This document shows, in pieces, positions 53,079-61,437 of a stretch of DNA of 64,000 nt. Where the stretch lies: positions 67,096-131,095 of the forward strand of contig NZ_VLOG01000045.1 in NCBI RefSeq assembly GCF_007655305.1. Direction: 5' to 3'. The position numbers and the translations under genes were made by a program. The stretch comes from Algoriphagus algorifonticola (GTDB lineage Bacteria > Bacteroidota > Bacteroidia > Cytophagales > Cyclobacteriaceae). The notes beneath the pieces were generated by a model, which worked only from the letters and a program-made list of their open reading frames with translations, was not told the DNA's origin and searched no databases. Position 1 is the first letter of the stretch, and each line of letters begins with the position of its first letter.

Positions 53079-53800
53079 TGAACATATTATTACTAGGATA
53101 TGGTAAAATGGGACAGCTTATCGGAGAAATAGCTGAATCCCGAGGCCATCACCTCGCAGGAAAGATAAACATTGATAACCGAGAAGACCTTGATCAGCTC
53201 AACCCCTCTAACGTGGATGCTGCTATCGAATTCAGTCAACCTGAGGCTGCTGTAGAAAATATCAAATGGTGTCTTGAAAAAGGAATTCCTATCGTATCCG
53301 GCACTACAGGTTGGTTATCTCAAAAGCCTGAAATCGAAGCAATGACCAAAGAGAAAAACGGCACCTTTTTCTATGCTTCCAATTTCAGCATTGGTGTCAA
53401 TGTGTTTTTCAAGGTAAATGAATTCTTGGCAAAGCTGATGAATGAAACCTCTGGCTATAAAGCTAGCATAGAGGAAATACATCATACCGCTAAAAAAGAT
53501 GCTCCTTCAGGAACTGCAATCACATTGGCAGAAGGGATATTAAACAATAACAGCAGTCTAAAAGACTGGTATTTATTGGAAGGAAATGGAGAAAAGGAAA
53601 ATGAATTGCCTATCGTCTCCAAACGAATTGACCCCGCTCCCGGGACACATATTATCAGATATCAGTCTGAAATAGATGATATTGAAATTAGCCATACTGC
53701 CCACAGCAGGCAAGGGTTTGCCCTTGGTGCGATTTTGGTTGCAGAATGGATTAAGAATAAAAAAGGAGTACTTTCTATGAACGACTTTCTGTCTTTTTGA
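53078..53800 (+). CDS. dapB: 4-hydroxy-tetrahydrodipicolinate reductase
   Basis: The 240-residue enzyme reduces HTPA with NAD(P)H in lysine and diaminopimelate synthesis, so it feeds peptidoglycan. The N-terminal Rossmann fold opens MNILLLGYGKMGQLI (GxGxxG-like). The catalytic region EIHHTAKKDAPSGTAITLAEGI (about 130-151) supplies the H-H-x-x-K-K-D-x-P-S-G-T-A signature. The start overlaps the previous stop by one base, so the two are coupled, and lepB follows 11 bases later. Confidence 0.97.
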   Translation: MNILLLGYGKMGQLIGEIAESRGHHLAGKINIDNREDLDQLNPSNVDAAIEFSQPEAAVENIKWCLEKGIPIVSGTTGWLSQKPEIEAMTKEKNGTFFYASNFSIGVNVFFKVNEFLAKLMNETSGYKASIEEIHHTAKKDAPSGTAITLAEGILNNNSSLKDWYLLEGNGEKENELPIVSKRIDPAPGTHIIRYQSEIDDIEISHTAHSRQGFALGAILVAEWIKNKKGVLSMNDFLSF

Positions 53801-53811
53801 TCAATTGAAAA

Positions 53812-54885
53812 ATGAGTACTAAAAAACAAAAGAAATCAGCTGCCCGAGAATGGGTAGACGCCTTGGTATTTGCAGTAGTTGCAGCAAGTTTAATACGCTG
53901 GTTATTACTGGAACCGTTTACTATCCCTACCGCTTCAATGGAAAAATCCCTGCTAGTTGGTGATTTTCTTTTCGTAAGTAAAATGCACTATGGAACCCGA
54001 ATTCCTAAAACTCCATTGCAAGTTCCACTAACACATCAGAAAATTTGGGGGACTGAAATCCCTTCTTATTCTGATGCCATTCAGCTCCCTTATTATAGAT
54101 TACCCGGCTTCTCCGAGGTTAAAAGAAATGATGTGGTAGTTTTTAATTATCCGGTAGAATTTCAATATCCGAATGATTTAAAAACCAATTATATCAAAAG
54201 AGCGGTAGGTGTACCGGGGGATGTAATTGAAGTCAAAAATGGTGATTTGTACGTGAACGGTGAACCAGGAATGCACCCTGAGGAAATGCAATTTTCTTAC
54301 GATGTGATTGCTAGTCGGCCTTTAAATCAGGACTTTTTCAATGATTATGGAATCAATCCGGATAGTTACTGGGCTTATACAGATGGAGCCGCATATGGAG
54401 TAAATGCCACTGACGTAGTGATCGAAAGGCTAAAATCATCGCCACTTATTACCAGCGTCACTAAAAGAATCAGAGGTTTAGGAGCCGAGAGAGGTATCTT
54501 CCCTGATGAAAGCAAACTTGCATGGAACAGAGATCAATTTGGTCCTTTAACCATTCCAGGAGAGGGAATGACCATGGAAATGACGCCCGATAATGTGATT
54601 CGCTATGGTTCAACCATCAAAAATTACGAAGGATTGGATCAGGTAGAAATCAGGGGCGAGCAATTATTTATTGATGGAAAGCCTGTAGACTCTTACACTT
54701 TTACCCAAAACTATTACTTCATGATGGGAGATAATAGACATGATTCTTTGGATTCAAGATACTGGGGATTTACTCCGGAGGATCATGTGGTCGGCAAAGC
54801 TTGGTTCTTGTGGCTATCCCTAGACCAATTTGAATCCATGTTCAATAAGATCAGATGGAGCAGAATTTTCAAAGGAATTGATTAA
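53812..54885 (+). CDS. lepB: Signal peptidase I with large insertion
   Basis: The 357-residue enzyme cleaves Sec signal peptides. After an N-terminal membrane helix (ALVFAVVAASLIRWLLLEPF) come the nucleophile motif IPTASMEKSLLVGDFLFVSK (Ser near residue 43) and the general-base motif NYIKRAVGVPGDVIEV (Lys near 127). A 130-150-residue insertion follows before the MGDNRHDSLDSRYWGF box (about 303-318). The insertion is usual for Bacteroidota. The gene closes the parA operon, followed by a terminator at 54901-54936. Confidence 0.96.
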   Translation: MSTKKQKKSAAREWVDALVFAVVAASLIRWLLLEPFTIPTASMEKSLLVGDFLFVSKMHYGTRIPKTPLQVPLTHQKIWGTEIPSYSDAIQLPYYRLPGFSEVKRNDVVVFNYPVEFQYPNDLKTNYIKRAVGVPGDVIEVKNGDLYVNGEPGMHPEEMQFSYDVIASRPLNQDFFNDYGINPDSYWAYTDGAAYGVNATDVVIERLKSSPLITSVTKRIRGLGAERGIFPDESKLAWNRDQFGPLTIPGEGMTMEMTPDNVIRYGSTIKNYEGLDQVEIRGEQLFIDGKPVDSYTFTQNYYFMMGDNRHDSLDSRYWGFTPEDHVVGKAWFLWLSLDQFESMFNKIRWSRIFKGID

Positions 54886-54900
54886 GGATCAAAACCTATC

Positions 54901-54936
54901 AAAAAAGCCTCGGGATTTAGATTTCGAGGCTTTTTT
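54901..54936 (+). terminator. Terminator after lepB
   Basis: AAAAAAGCCTCG/CGAGGCTTTTTT, a 12-position stem with a 12-base loop and T-run. Confidence 0.9.
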
Positions 54937-54949
54937 GTTGGAATTGGAG

Positions 54950-55230
54950 ATTAGAGACGAGATGCGAGAGGCAACAGACTAAAAGCTAGAGACGAGTTGA
55001 AAAGATATAGGAATTACAAACAGCAAAGAAGACTCTATCCTCATTACACTTTAAAAATATTGAACATCGAATAATAAATAGCGAAGTATTTCTGGGCAGA
55101 GTAGACTTAATTCTAATTCGAGACCTTTTAAGCGAGCCCAACGATGAACGGTGCCTGCCTGCCGAAGGAGGGAACGGTGAACTGTTATTGCTTTTTACTC
55201 AATTCCACAATTACTCAGTTACTCAATAAC
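54950..55230. repeat. Dispersed intergenic repeat cluster, copy 2
   Basis: The same module set as 24487-24910, in the opposite orientation: GAGACGAGATGCGAGAG units at the left, then CGAATAATAAATAGCGAAGTA, CTTAATTCTAATTCGAGA, AGCGAGCCCAACGATGAACGG, GGTGCCTGCCTGCCGAAGG and ACTCAATTCCACAATTACTC. No coding frame is conserved with copy 1. The region lies between lepB and the convergent ung gene. Confidence 0.75.
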
Positions 55231-55244
55231 CAAATCCGCTCCCC

Positions 55245-55907
55245 TCACCAATTGATAGGCCTGATCCCTTTGGAATTCAAATACTCATTAGCTTTGGAGA
55301 AATGGCCACAACCCAAAAAACCACGATGAGCTGAAAGTGGACTTGGATGTGGAGCTTTTAGAATCAAATGCTTATCAGAGTCAATCAACAGCTCCTTTTT
55401 TTGAGCATAGGCTCCCCAAAGTAGAAAAACCACATGTTCCTTTTGATCGCTGATTGCTTGGATCACTGAATCGGTAAATTCCTCCCATCCTTTTTTCTGA
55501 TGAGAGCCTGCTTGATTCGCCCTAACAGTTAGAGTGGCATTCAGTAAAAACACTCCTTGTTTTGCCCACCTAGACAAATCTCCATTAGCTGGCATATCTT
55601 TCCCTAAATCCGCTTTAATTTCTTTGAAAATATTCAAAAGACTTGGTGGGAAAGGAATACCTGGCTTCACGGAAAAGGAAAGACCATGAGCCTGGCCTTC
55701 TCCATGATAAGGGTCTTGTCCTAAAATCACTACTTTAACTTGATCAAAAGGACAGTAATCAAATGCATTAAAAATTTCTTTCCCTGGAGGATAAACCTTG
55801 AAGGAAGAATACTCGTCTTTTACAAACTGAACTAGCTCATGAAAGTAGGCTTGCTGAAAGACAGGGGTTAAAATTTCTCTCCAGCTTGTTTCAATTTTTA
55901 CATCCAT
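55245..55907 (-). CDS. ung: Uracil-DNA glycosylase
   Basis: The 220-residue UDG removes uracil from DNA in base-excision repair. It has the water-activating loop GQDPYHGEGQAHGLSFSV (about 63-80; catalytic Asp in D-P-Y-H), PPSLLNIFKEI, GVFLLNATLTVRANQAGSH and the C-terminal minor-groove intercalation loop HPSPLSAHRGF. Length is standard for family 1. It is divergent from apaG with a shared 63-base promoter region. Confidence 0.98.
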   Translation of the reverse strand: MDVKIETSWREILTPVFQQAYFHELVQFVKDEYSSFKVYPPGKEIFNAFDYCPFDQVKVVILGQDPYHGEGQAHGLSFSVKPGIPFPPSLLNIFKEIKADLGKDMPANGDLSRWAKQGVFLLNATLTVRANQAGSHQKKGWEEFTDSVIQAISDQKEHVVFLLWGAYAQKKELLIDSDKHLILKAPHPSPLSAHRGFLGCGHFSKANEYLNSKGIRPINW

Positions 55908-55917
55908 TAGTAATTTT

Positions 55918-55948
55918 ATTGATATTCAAAGAGTTCATTGTATATTTG
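55918..55948 (+). promoter_or_regulatory. Promoter of apaG
   Basis: TTG (55919-55921) and TATATTTG (55941-55948), 19 bases apart, match the Bacteroidota pattern; the apaG ATG follows at 55971. Confidence 0.7.
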
Positions 55949-55970
55949 CTAACTTTTAAAGGCTATAATA

Positions 55971-56357
55971 ATGGTAACTGCAACCACCAACGGAATAGAA
56001 GTAAGTGTTGAAGTGACATATCAGGCTGAATTCTCCAGCCCGCTTCAGCATCATTATGTTTTTACTTACAAAGTAACCATTCAAAACAAAAGCGCACAAA
56101 CTGTTCAATTGTTAAGAAGAAGGTGGGAAATTTCTGATGCAGCTGAAAACACCAAAATCGTAGAAGGAGAAGGAGTAGTTGGTCAACAGCCTACCCTTGA
56201 GCCAGGTGAAAGTCATTCTTACGTTTCCGGATGCAATTTAAAGTCCGGTTTGGGAAAAATGAAGGGCGTTTACACCATGCAAAAACTTTTTGATGGAAAA
56301 ATCCTGGAAGTAGCCGTTCCCGAATTTCAAATGATTGCCAATATTTTCCACAATTAA
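55971..56357 (+). CDS. apaG: ApaG domain protein
   Basis: The 128-residue product is a fibronectin-III-like single domain. It has VSVEVTYQAEFSSPLQHHYVFTYKVTIQNKSAQTVQLLRRRWEISDA (about 10-57), VEGEGVVGQQPTLEPGESHSYVSGCNLKSGLGKMKGVYTMQ. Although called 'Co2+/Mg2+ efflux protein', its biochemical function is unknown. It is followed 2 bases later by a methyltransferase gene in the same direction. Confidence 0.95.
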   Translation: MVTATTNGIEVSVEVTYQAEFSSPLQHHYVFTYKVTIQNKSAQTVQLLRRRWEISDAAENTKIVEGEGVVGQQPTLEPGESHSYVSGCNLKSGLGKMKGVYTMQKLFDGKILEVAVPEFQMIANIFHN

Positions 56358-56359
56358 TT

Positions 56360-57139
56360 TTGTATAGGAAGTTATTTCCACTCCTCGCATATTTCCGATA
56401 CTGGTTAACAAAAGAAGATAAGCACTCTCTTCAAAGTCCTTCTGTATTTCAAATTTATACCGGTTTAAAAAGTTTTGTTCAAGAAAGAAAACAGCAGGAT
56501 CTTGATTTAGAAGACTTACGAAAAGAATTTCTTAGCAGTAAATCATCAGTTCCTGTACTGGATCTAGGTGCCGGATCCAAAAAAGTAAATGGAAAGACCA
56601 GACCTATTTCAGAAGTAACTAGGTATTCAACAAGTTCCAGAAAGTTCAACCTGCTCTATCAATACTTTGTAAGTCTGACTCCTGCTAAAAGAGTGTTGGA
56701 ATTAGGAACATGCATGGGTATCAATACCCGGTATTTAAGTCGAATCTGCAAAGGAGATGTTTTTACATTTGAAGGGTCAGAAGACTTATTAAATGTGGCT
56801 TTTGAGAAAGACCAGCCCCAAAACCTGCATACTGTTTTAGGGGATATAGCTCTAACCTTACCTGAGTTTTTGAAAGAAAATACTCCTATTGATTTTGCAT
56901 TAATAGATGCCAACCATACTTATGAGGGAACCATCAATTCATACAATTTAATCAGTCAACATTTACAAGCTTCCAGTATTGTCGCAGTGGCTGATATCTA
57001 TTGGTCGCCGGAAATGCAGTCCGCCTGGGAAGAAATCAAAAGCCGAAAAGAAGTGACACTTAGTCTGGATTTTTATGAATGCGGGATTTTGATTTTCAAT
57101 TATCCTGGTAAAAAATCCCACTACGTACTCTCCTACTGA
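56360..57139 (+). CDS. SAM-dependent methyltransferase-like protein
   Basis: A 259-residue class I methyltransferase-like protein. The start is TTG 56360, two bases after apaG; no nearby ATG exists in frame. The nucleotide-binding motif I reads RVLELGTCMGINTRYLSRI (about 113-131), with an acidic strand end (DVFTFEGSEDL) and the later PIDFALIDANHTYEGTINSYNLISQHL. An earlier LDLGAGSKK segment (about 68-76) probably belongs to the small N-terminal part. The substrate is unknown. It ends in a 7-base overlap with the convergent methyltransferase gene. Confidence 0.8.
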   Translation: MYRKLFPLLAYFRYWLTKEDKHSLQSPSVFQIYTGLKSFVQERKQQDLDLEDLRKEFLSSKSSVPVLDLGAGSKKVNGKTRPISEVTRYSTSSRKFNLLYQYFVSLTPAKRVLELGTCMGINTRYLSRICKGDVFTFEGSEDLLNVAFEKDQPQNLHTVLGDIALTLPEFLKENTPIDFALIDANHTYEGTINSYNLISQHLQASSIVAVADIYWSPEMQSAWEEIKSRKEVTLSLDFYECGILIFNYPGKKSHYVLSY

Positions 57140-57720
57140 GGAGACAGATTGATGAAAATCTCATTTCCTCTTCGAGGGGCAATGGAATTAATGCAAAGCT
57201 CCAGCTTGTGAATTTTAAAGTATTTTGAAAAAAGCAATTGGTATTCCTCCAGACTTCCACCAAAAGGAGGCCCTTGTTTTGAAAATTGCACTCCAAATAA
57301 CAGACCTATCAAACGGCCACTAGGCTGAAGTAATTCGAGCATCTTTTGGCAATAAGCCTCTCTAAGTGCTGGATCCAAAGCACAAAAGAAAGTCTGTTCC
57401 ACTATCAAATCATATTTTCCTTCGTGCTGAAAAAAATCTTGGTGGAAAATTTGAGCTTGGGGAAAATTGGGGTGATTTGTGCTAAATTTTGTTAATGGAT
57501 CTTTTGAAATATCCAGAATATGTGTGCCTACAAAGCCCTGATTCCATGCATAAGCGGCCTCGTAGGCATTTCCTGCACCCGGAATCAGTATACGGCAATT
57601 TTTATTCTGAATTTGGTCTAAATATTGTACTATCGGGGTAGATGGATAACCGATGTCCCAGCCGGTGTAGCCTTGTCTATATCGCTCTGTCCAAAAGTCT
57701 TCATCTAATTTAATCATCAT
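57133..57720 (-). CDS. Thiopurine S-methyltransferase-family methyltransferase
   Basis: The 195-residue SAM-dependent methyltransferase opens DEDFWTERYRQGYTGWDIGYPSTPIVQYL, the TPMT-family N-terminal signature, then CRILIPGAGNAYEAAYAWNQGFVGTHILDIS (SAM motif I, about 44-74), and LIVEQTFFCALDPALREAYCQKMLELLQPSGRLIGLLFG. Relatives methylate thiol, halide or thiocyanate substrates; here the substrate is unassigned. Its stop overlaps the plus-strand neighbour's stop region. No signal peptide. Confidence 0.92.
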   Translation of the reverse strand: MMIKLDEDFWTERYRQGYTGWDIGYPSTPIVQYLDQIQNKNCRILIPGAGNAYEAAYAWNQGFVGTHILDISKDPLTKFSTNHPNFPQAQIFHQDFFQHEGKYDLIVEQTFFCALDPALREAYCQKMLELLQPSGRLIGLLFGVQFSKQGPPFGGSLEEYQLLFSKYFKIHKLELCINSIAPRRGNEIFINLSPQ

Positions 57721-57742
57721 ACAGCCCTATTAAGTCAAACAC

Positions 57743-58672
57743 ATGAACAGCAATTTTGAAAAAGAATCTAGCCAAAAAAAGGATCAGGGAAAAAATATTA
57801 TCATTATAGTCCTTGTTCTCTTGGTTATCATCAGTGGAATTAAATTATACACTGATTATGTTGACCGAACCAAAAAAACGGAGGAGATTCTGCTTCTCTC
57901 CACCGAAAACAACGAATTAAATCAAAGATTAGACTCTGTAACTTATCAATTGAATCTCAGAATTCAGGAAATTGAAAAATTAGGAGGAGATATCGCTGCC
58001 CTAGAGCAAGTTAGGGATCAGCTGATTGCAGAAAGAAACTCAGTAAGACAAAGAAGCGCCAATGAGATTGCTGCTTTGAATAAGAAAATCAACAGCTACT
58101 CAGGCTTACTTGAACAGAAGGATCAGGAAATTCTCGAATTGAGAGCCATGAATCAGCAGCTTTATGCAGAAAATCAGGATCTAAAAACTACTCAGGCACA
58201 GATAGAGGAAGAAGTAGCCCAGCTCAATATCCAAAAGGAGAATCTGCAGGCAAAAGTCAATGTGGCTTCCATGCTGAAAGCTGAGAACATCGAAATTGCC
58301 GCTGTTAATTCCAGGGGAAAAGAACGCGTAGAGACTACCAAAGATTTTAGAAATCGTCAGATAGAGAAGATCAAGGTAAGTTTCAATTTGGCAGATAATA
58401 AGGTAGCTGAAAAAGGTCCTAGAAACGTTTACGTTCAAATCATGGCTCCTAATTCCCAGCCAATCTTTGACGTAGCTAAAGGATCTGGAACTTTCCGTGT
58501 CAATGGTGCAGAGCAGTTTTACACGGTGAAGCAGGATATCCTATTTGAAAACTCTGGCGAAACCTTGACATTCTTCTACGAAAAGGGATCAGATTACACT
58601 TCTGGCGATCATGAAGTAAGAATTTTCGTGGATAATTACTTGGTTGGTTCCAAGACTTTCAGCGTCAAATAA
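57743..58672 (+). CDS. Membrane-anchored coiled-coil protein
   Basis: The 309-residue product has a short cytoplasmic N-terminus, one TM helix (IIIIVLVLLVIISGIKLYT, about 19-37) and a long coiled coil (about 50-180, with repeated L.QR.., E..KL.GDIAALE.. heptads). The C-terminal ~110 residues look like a beta-rich domain (KVSFNLADNKVAEKGPRNVYVQIMAPNSQPIFD ... EVRIFVDNYLVGSKTFSVK). This domain order is a common Bacteroidota hypothetical; the role is unknown, perhaps an envelope-spanning scaffold. A terminator (58691-58721) follows. Confidence 0.8.
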   Translation: MNSNFEKESSQKKDQGKNIIIIVLVLLVIISGIKLYTDYVDRTKKTEEILLLSTENNELNQRLDSVTYQLNLRIQEIEKLGGDIAALEQVRDQLIAERNSVRQRSANEIAALNKKINSYSGLLEQKDQEILELRAMNQQLYAENQDLKTTQAQIEEEVAQLNIQKENLQAKVNVASMLKAENIEIAAVNSRGKERVETTKDFRNRQIEKIKVSFNLADNKVAEKGPRNVYVQIMAPNSQPIFDVAKGSGTFRVNGAEQFYTVKQDILFENSGETLTFFYEKGSDYTSGDHEVRIFVDNYLVGSKTFSVK

Positions 58673-58690
58673 GAGAACTTATTTCAACTC

Positions 58691-58721
58691 AAGCCTCTTC
58701 TTCTCGGAAGAGGCTTTTTTT
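58691..58721 (+). terminator. Terminator after the coiled-coil protein gene
   Basis: AAGCCTCTTC/GGAAGAGGCTT stem with TTCTC loop and T-run. Confidence 0.9.
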
Positions 58722-58753
58722 ATGCCATCATGCCATTTAAGAATAGATATTCA

Positions 58754-58785
58754 TTTGGATAACAGAAGTTTTTGATCTACTTTTG
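58754..58785 (+). promoter_or_regulatory. Promoter of the rpsF operon
   Basis: TTTG (58754-58757) and TACTTTTG (58778-58785), separated by 20 bases, match both boxes of the Bacteroidota consensus; rpsF starts at 58824. Confidence 0.85.
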
Positions 58786-58823
58786 CGGTCTGTTTATTCA
58801 AATTCCTTAAACACATTAAAAAA

Positions 58824-59192
58824 ATGTTCCAAAGAAATTACGAGACGGTATTCATTTTAACTCCCGTTTTGTCTGATGTTCAGATGAAGGATACTGTCGA
58901 CAAGTTTGTGAACTTGTTAAAAGAAGAGGGGGCAGATGTAATCAATGTGGAGAACTGGGGTCTGAAGAAAATGGCTTATACCATTGACAAGAAGACAACA
59001 GGGTTCTATGTATTAGTTGAGTTCAAGGCTGATCCAACTATCATCCGCAAGTTTGAACTTGAGTTCAGACGTGATGAGAAAGTAATGAGATTCCTTACTA
59101 CTGTTTTGGACAAGCATGCTATTGTTTATGCCGAAAGAAGAAGAAAAGGAGAGTTTAACAAAAAATCAGAAGCTAAGGAGGAGCAAGCCTAA
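58824..59192 (+). CDS. rpsF: 30S ribosomal protein S6
   Basis: The 122-residue protein opens [27 protein letters not shown] and has [59 protein letters not shown], the S6 core that binds S18 on the 16S central domain. It is first in the rpsF-rpsR-rplI operon; its stop overlaps rpsR by one base. Confidence 0.98.
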   Translation: MFQRNYETVFILTPVLSDVQMKDTVDKFVNLLKEEGADVINVENWGLKKMAYTIDKKTTGFYVLVEFKADPTIIRKFELEFRRDEKVMRFLTTVLDKHAIVYAERRRKGEFNKKSEAKEEQA

Positions 59193-59443
59193 TGACACTA
59201 TTCAACGAGCCAATCAACAGAGGCGAAATCAAGAAAAAGTATTGCCGATTCAAGAAGCACGGCATCAAGTACATCGACTACAAGGATCCTAATTTCTTGT
59301 TGAAGTTTGTAAATGAGCAAGGAAAAATCCTTCCTAGAAGACTGACTGGTAACTCTGCGAAATATCAGAGAAAAGTAGCTCAAGCAGTTAAGAAAGCAAG
59401 ACATTTGGCTTTGTTGCCATTCGTAACCGATGGTTTGAAATAA
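59192..59443 (+). CDS. rpsR: 30S ribosomal protein S18
   Basis: The 83-residue protein has [63 protein letters not shown], the S18 fold that pairs with S6. It is translationally linked to rpsF. Length is normal. Confidence 0.98.
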   Translation: MTLFNEPINRGEIKKKYCRFKKHGIKYIDYKDPNFLLKFVNEQGKILPRRLTGNSAKYQRKVAQAVKKARHLALLPFVTDGLK

Positions 59444-59482
59444 TTCGGTCTTGTATCGTCCAACCAATAAAGATCATTACAA

Positions 59483-59926
59483 ATGGAAATCATATTAAAA
59501 ACAGACATCAAAGGTCTTGGCTATAAAAATGATTTGGTAAGTGTAAAGCCTGGATACGGCCGAAACTACCTAATCCCTCAAGGCTTCGCGGTACTAGCTA
59601 CCGGTTCGAACAAAAAAATCCTTGCTGAAAACATCAAGCAGGCAGCTCACAAAGCTGAAAAGATCAAAACTGAAGCTGAGAATATCGCAGCTAAACTTGC
59701 TGAAGTAACTTTGGAGATCAAAGCGAAAATCGGTGAGTCAGGAAAAATCTTCGGTAAAGTAACTACTTTACAGATTGCTGACGCTTTATCCAGTCAAGGA
59801 TTCGACATCGACAGAAAGAAAATCTCCATCAATACTCCAGTAGACGGAGCAGGAGAATTCACTGCAGAAGTTGATCTTCACAGAGAAGTTAAAACTGACG
59901 TTAAGTTTGTAGTAGTAGCTGAATAA
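59483..59926 (+). CDS. rplI: 50S ribosomal protein L9
   Basis: The 147-residue protein opens MEIILKTDIKGLGYKNDLVSVKPGYGRNYLIPQGFAVLAT (L9 N-terminal domain with the GYGRNYLIP signature), then a long helix (QAAHKAEKIKTEAENIAAKLAEV) and a C-terminal domain. It follows rpsR by 39 bases and is closed by the terminator at 59947-59976. Confidence 0.98.
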   Translation: MEIILKTDIKGLGYKNDLVSVKPGYGRNYLIPQGFAVLATGSNKKILAENIKQAAHKAEKIKTEAENIAAKLAEVTLEIKAKIGESGKIFGKVTTLQIADALSSQGFDIDRKKISINTPVDGAGEFTAEVDLHREVKTDVKFVVVAE

Positions 59927-59946
59927 GCAGTACTCAGAAAAATAGA

Positions 59947-59976
59947 AAAGCTCGCCGTTTGGCGAGCTTTTTTTTT
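59947..59976 (+). terminator. Terminator after rplI
   Basis: AAAGCTCGCC/GGCGAGCTTT stem, GTTT loop, T-run. Confidence 0.92.
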
Positions 59977-59983
59977 GTTTGGA

Positions 59984-60229
59984 TTAGTTTAGAAATTTCT
60001 CCAAATCCTCCACTAGTTTCTTAGAGACAGCCCTGCTGTTTTTCTCTCTTACTTCTTTGAAAAGTTCTACAGCCTTCTGGCTCTTTTCAATCAAACCAAC
60101 TGGATTCTGATCATACTTGTAGCTATTCCAGCACCAAGATAATTCAGCAGCCAAAGAATCACCGATCTTTAACTTCTCCAGTTTGCTAACCGTTTCGATC
60201 ACGGTTTTTTCCATCTTTTCTGTTTGCAT
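59984..60229 (-). CDS. Small conserved-type helical protein, 81 aa
   Basis: The product is an all-helical 81-residue protein (MEKTVIETVSKLEKLKIGDSLAAELSWCWNSYKYDQNPVGLIEKSQKAVELFKEVREKNSRAVSKKLVEDLEKF). It is convergent with rplI and shares its terminator. No family recognised; the regular W.-, Y- and charged pattern argues for a real gene. Confidence 0.7.
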   Translation of the reverse strand: MQTEKMEKTVIETVSKLEKLKIGDSLAAELSWCWNSYKYDQNPVGLIEKSQKAVELFKEVREKNSRAVSKKLVEDLEKFLN

Positions 60230-60532
60230 GGTTTAATAAGGTTTGTGTTTTCTTAAAATTTGAAACAAATCACGGTAATTATTTTAAAATTAACAATATA
60301 AGTGTGAAATAATTAACACAATCACAATTTTCAATCGATTTCGACATATATTTTTCAATCAATATTTTTCAAAATCACCCAATAAATCCTCCGCATTTCA
60401 AAAAATTACCTCCTGTTATTCAGCACCTTTGGAATAAAGCCAAAATTCTTCCGAAAGGGATTTGGAAAAAAAAGAATGGAATTCTACCTTTGTGACACTC
60501 TAAGAAAAGCCAACGGGTTTTTCACTAAATAC
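60230..60532. other. AT-rich intergenic region with tRNA promoter
   Basis: About 300 AT-rich bases. The promoter of the tRNA gene lies at 60461-60492; the promoter of the minus-strand 81-residue gene probably lies near 60240-60300. No other structure found. Confidence 0.5.
60461..60492 (+). promoter_or_regulatory. Promoter of tRNA-Gln
   Basis: TTTG (60461-60464) and TACCTTTG (60485-60492) with 20-base spacing; the tRNA starts at 60533. Confidence 0.85.
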
Positions 60533-60605
60533 TGACCTATGGTGTAACTGGCAACACGTCTGATTTTGGTTCAGAAGAGTCTAGGTTCGAGCCCTAGTAG
60601 GTCAA
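60533..60605 (+). tRNA. tRNA-Gln (anticodon TTG)
   Basis: Acceptor arms TGACCTA and TAGGTCA pair over 7 bp. The D arm reads GGTGTAACTGGCAACAC, the anticodon arm TCTGA-TTTTGGT-TCAGA with anticodon TTG, and the T arm CTAGGTTCGAGCCCTAG. CCA is not encoded. A terminator follows. Confidence 0.95.
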
Positions 60606-60606
60606 C

Positions 60607-60643
60607 AAAAAAGCCTCATTTCGAAAGATTTGAGGCTTTTTTG
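60607..60643 (+). terminator. Terminator of tRNA-Gln
   Basis: AAAAAAGCCTCA/TTGAGGCTTTTTT stem with loop and T-run immediately after the tRNA. Confidence 0.9.
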
Positions 60644-60659
60644 ATTTTTATAGCTGAAG

Positions 60660-61379
60660 CTATTGAGTCAGCAGGCGTAACCTGAAAGCATTCATAGCAT
60701 TTTTCCCCAACTGTTCAGTAAGCCTATAATTGGCTATTGCTCCGACACCTGCTCCTATCAAAGGGATCAATTGAGCCAATTTGGCTAGATCTATATAATC
60801 GCGGTAATCTAACTGGAAGGTCTTCCAGTCAAACTCATCCATGCTTGCTGGCAAGGATTCTTTATGGGATTCCCAGTTTTCTATCAGCTCTATCAAATTA
60901 TTTTTTCTTTGCTGACTGGAAAAAGTTAACTGGAAAACATAAAGCAAAAACAATCGCTCCTGATACTCTTTGGTATTCACTCCGTAAAGTGCAGCTATAT
61001 CGAAGAGCATTTTCATTTTAATAGTCAGAAATGCGGGGAAATCAGCGAAGCCCATGAGTATTCCTCCGGCACCTGTTACAGCACCTTCCACTGAGGCTGT
61101 ATTTCTATACCATTTGATTCTATTTCGCACCTTAAATTCTCTTTCCTTGAATGACATGTTTTGCTCAGGCCTAGGCACAACCCAAGAGGATCCAGTTGAA
61201 ACAGCCTTAACCATATTTTCAATAGCTGTGGTGATAGCCTTGTGCACTTTTTCAGGAATCCAATCATTTATTTTCTTCTGAACTCCATTCGTCAACTTAC
61301 TTCCCAACGAAGGAGGCTTCTTCATTTGAAACAGCCAGGAACCAACCTCAGCCTGTATGTACTGATCATAATTATCCAT
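60660..61379 (-). CDS. EcsC family protein
   Basis: The 239-residue product has the EcsC-like pattern: VHKAITTAIENMVKAVSTGSSWV, then ASVEGAVTGAGGILMGFADFPAFLTIKMKMLFDIAALYGVNTKEYQERLFLLYVFQLTFSS (about 94-155), and a C-terminal hydrophobic LAQLIPLIGAGVGAIANYRLTEQLGKNAMNAFR. Named after an accessory gene of the Bacillus Ecs transporter; the function is unknown. Divergent from the dienelactone-hydrolase gene. Confidence 0.88.
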   Translation of the reverse strand: MDNYDQYIQAEVGSWLFQMKKPPSLGSKLTNGVQKKINDWIPEKVHKAITTAIENMVKAVSTGSSWVVPRPEQNMSFKEREFKVRNRIKWYRNTASVEGAVTGAGGILMGFADFPAFLTIKMKMLFDIAALYGVNTKEYQERLFLLYVFQLTFSSQQRKNNLIELIENWESHKESLPASMDEFDWKTFQLDYRDYIDLAKLAQLIPLIGAGVGAIANYRLTEQLGKNAMNAFRLRLLTQ

Positions 61380-61437
61380 GCAAACTTTTCATTCCAATTC
61401 AGGTTATTCAAGGTATCAATTCCAAAACAATCATCCC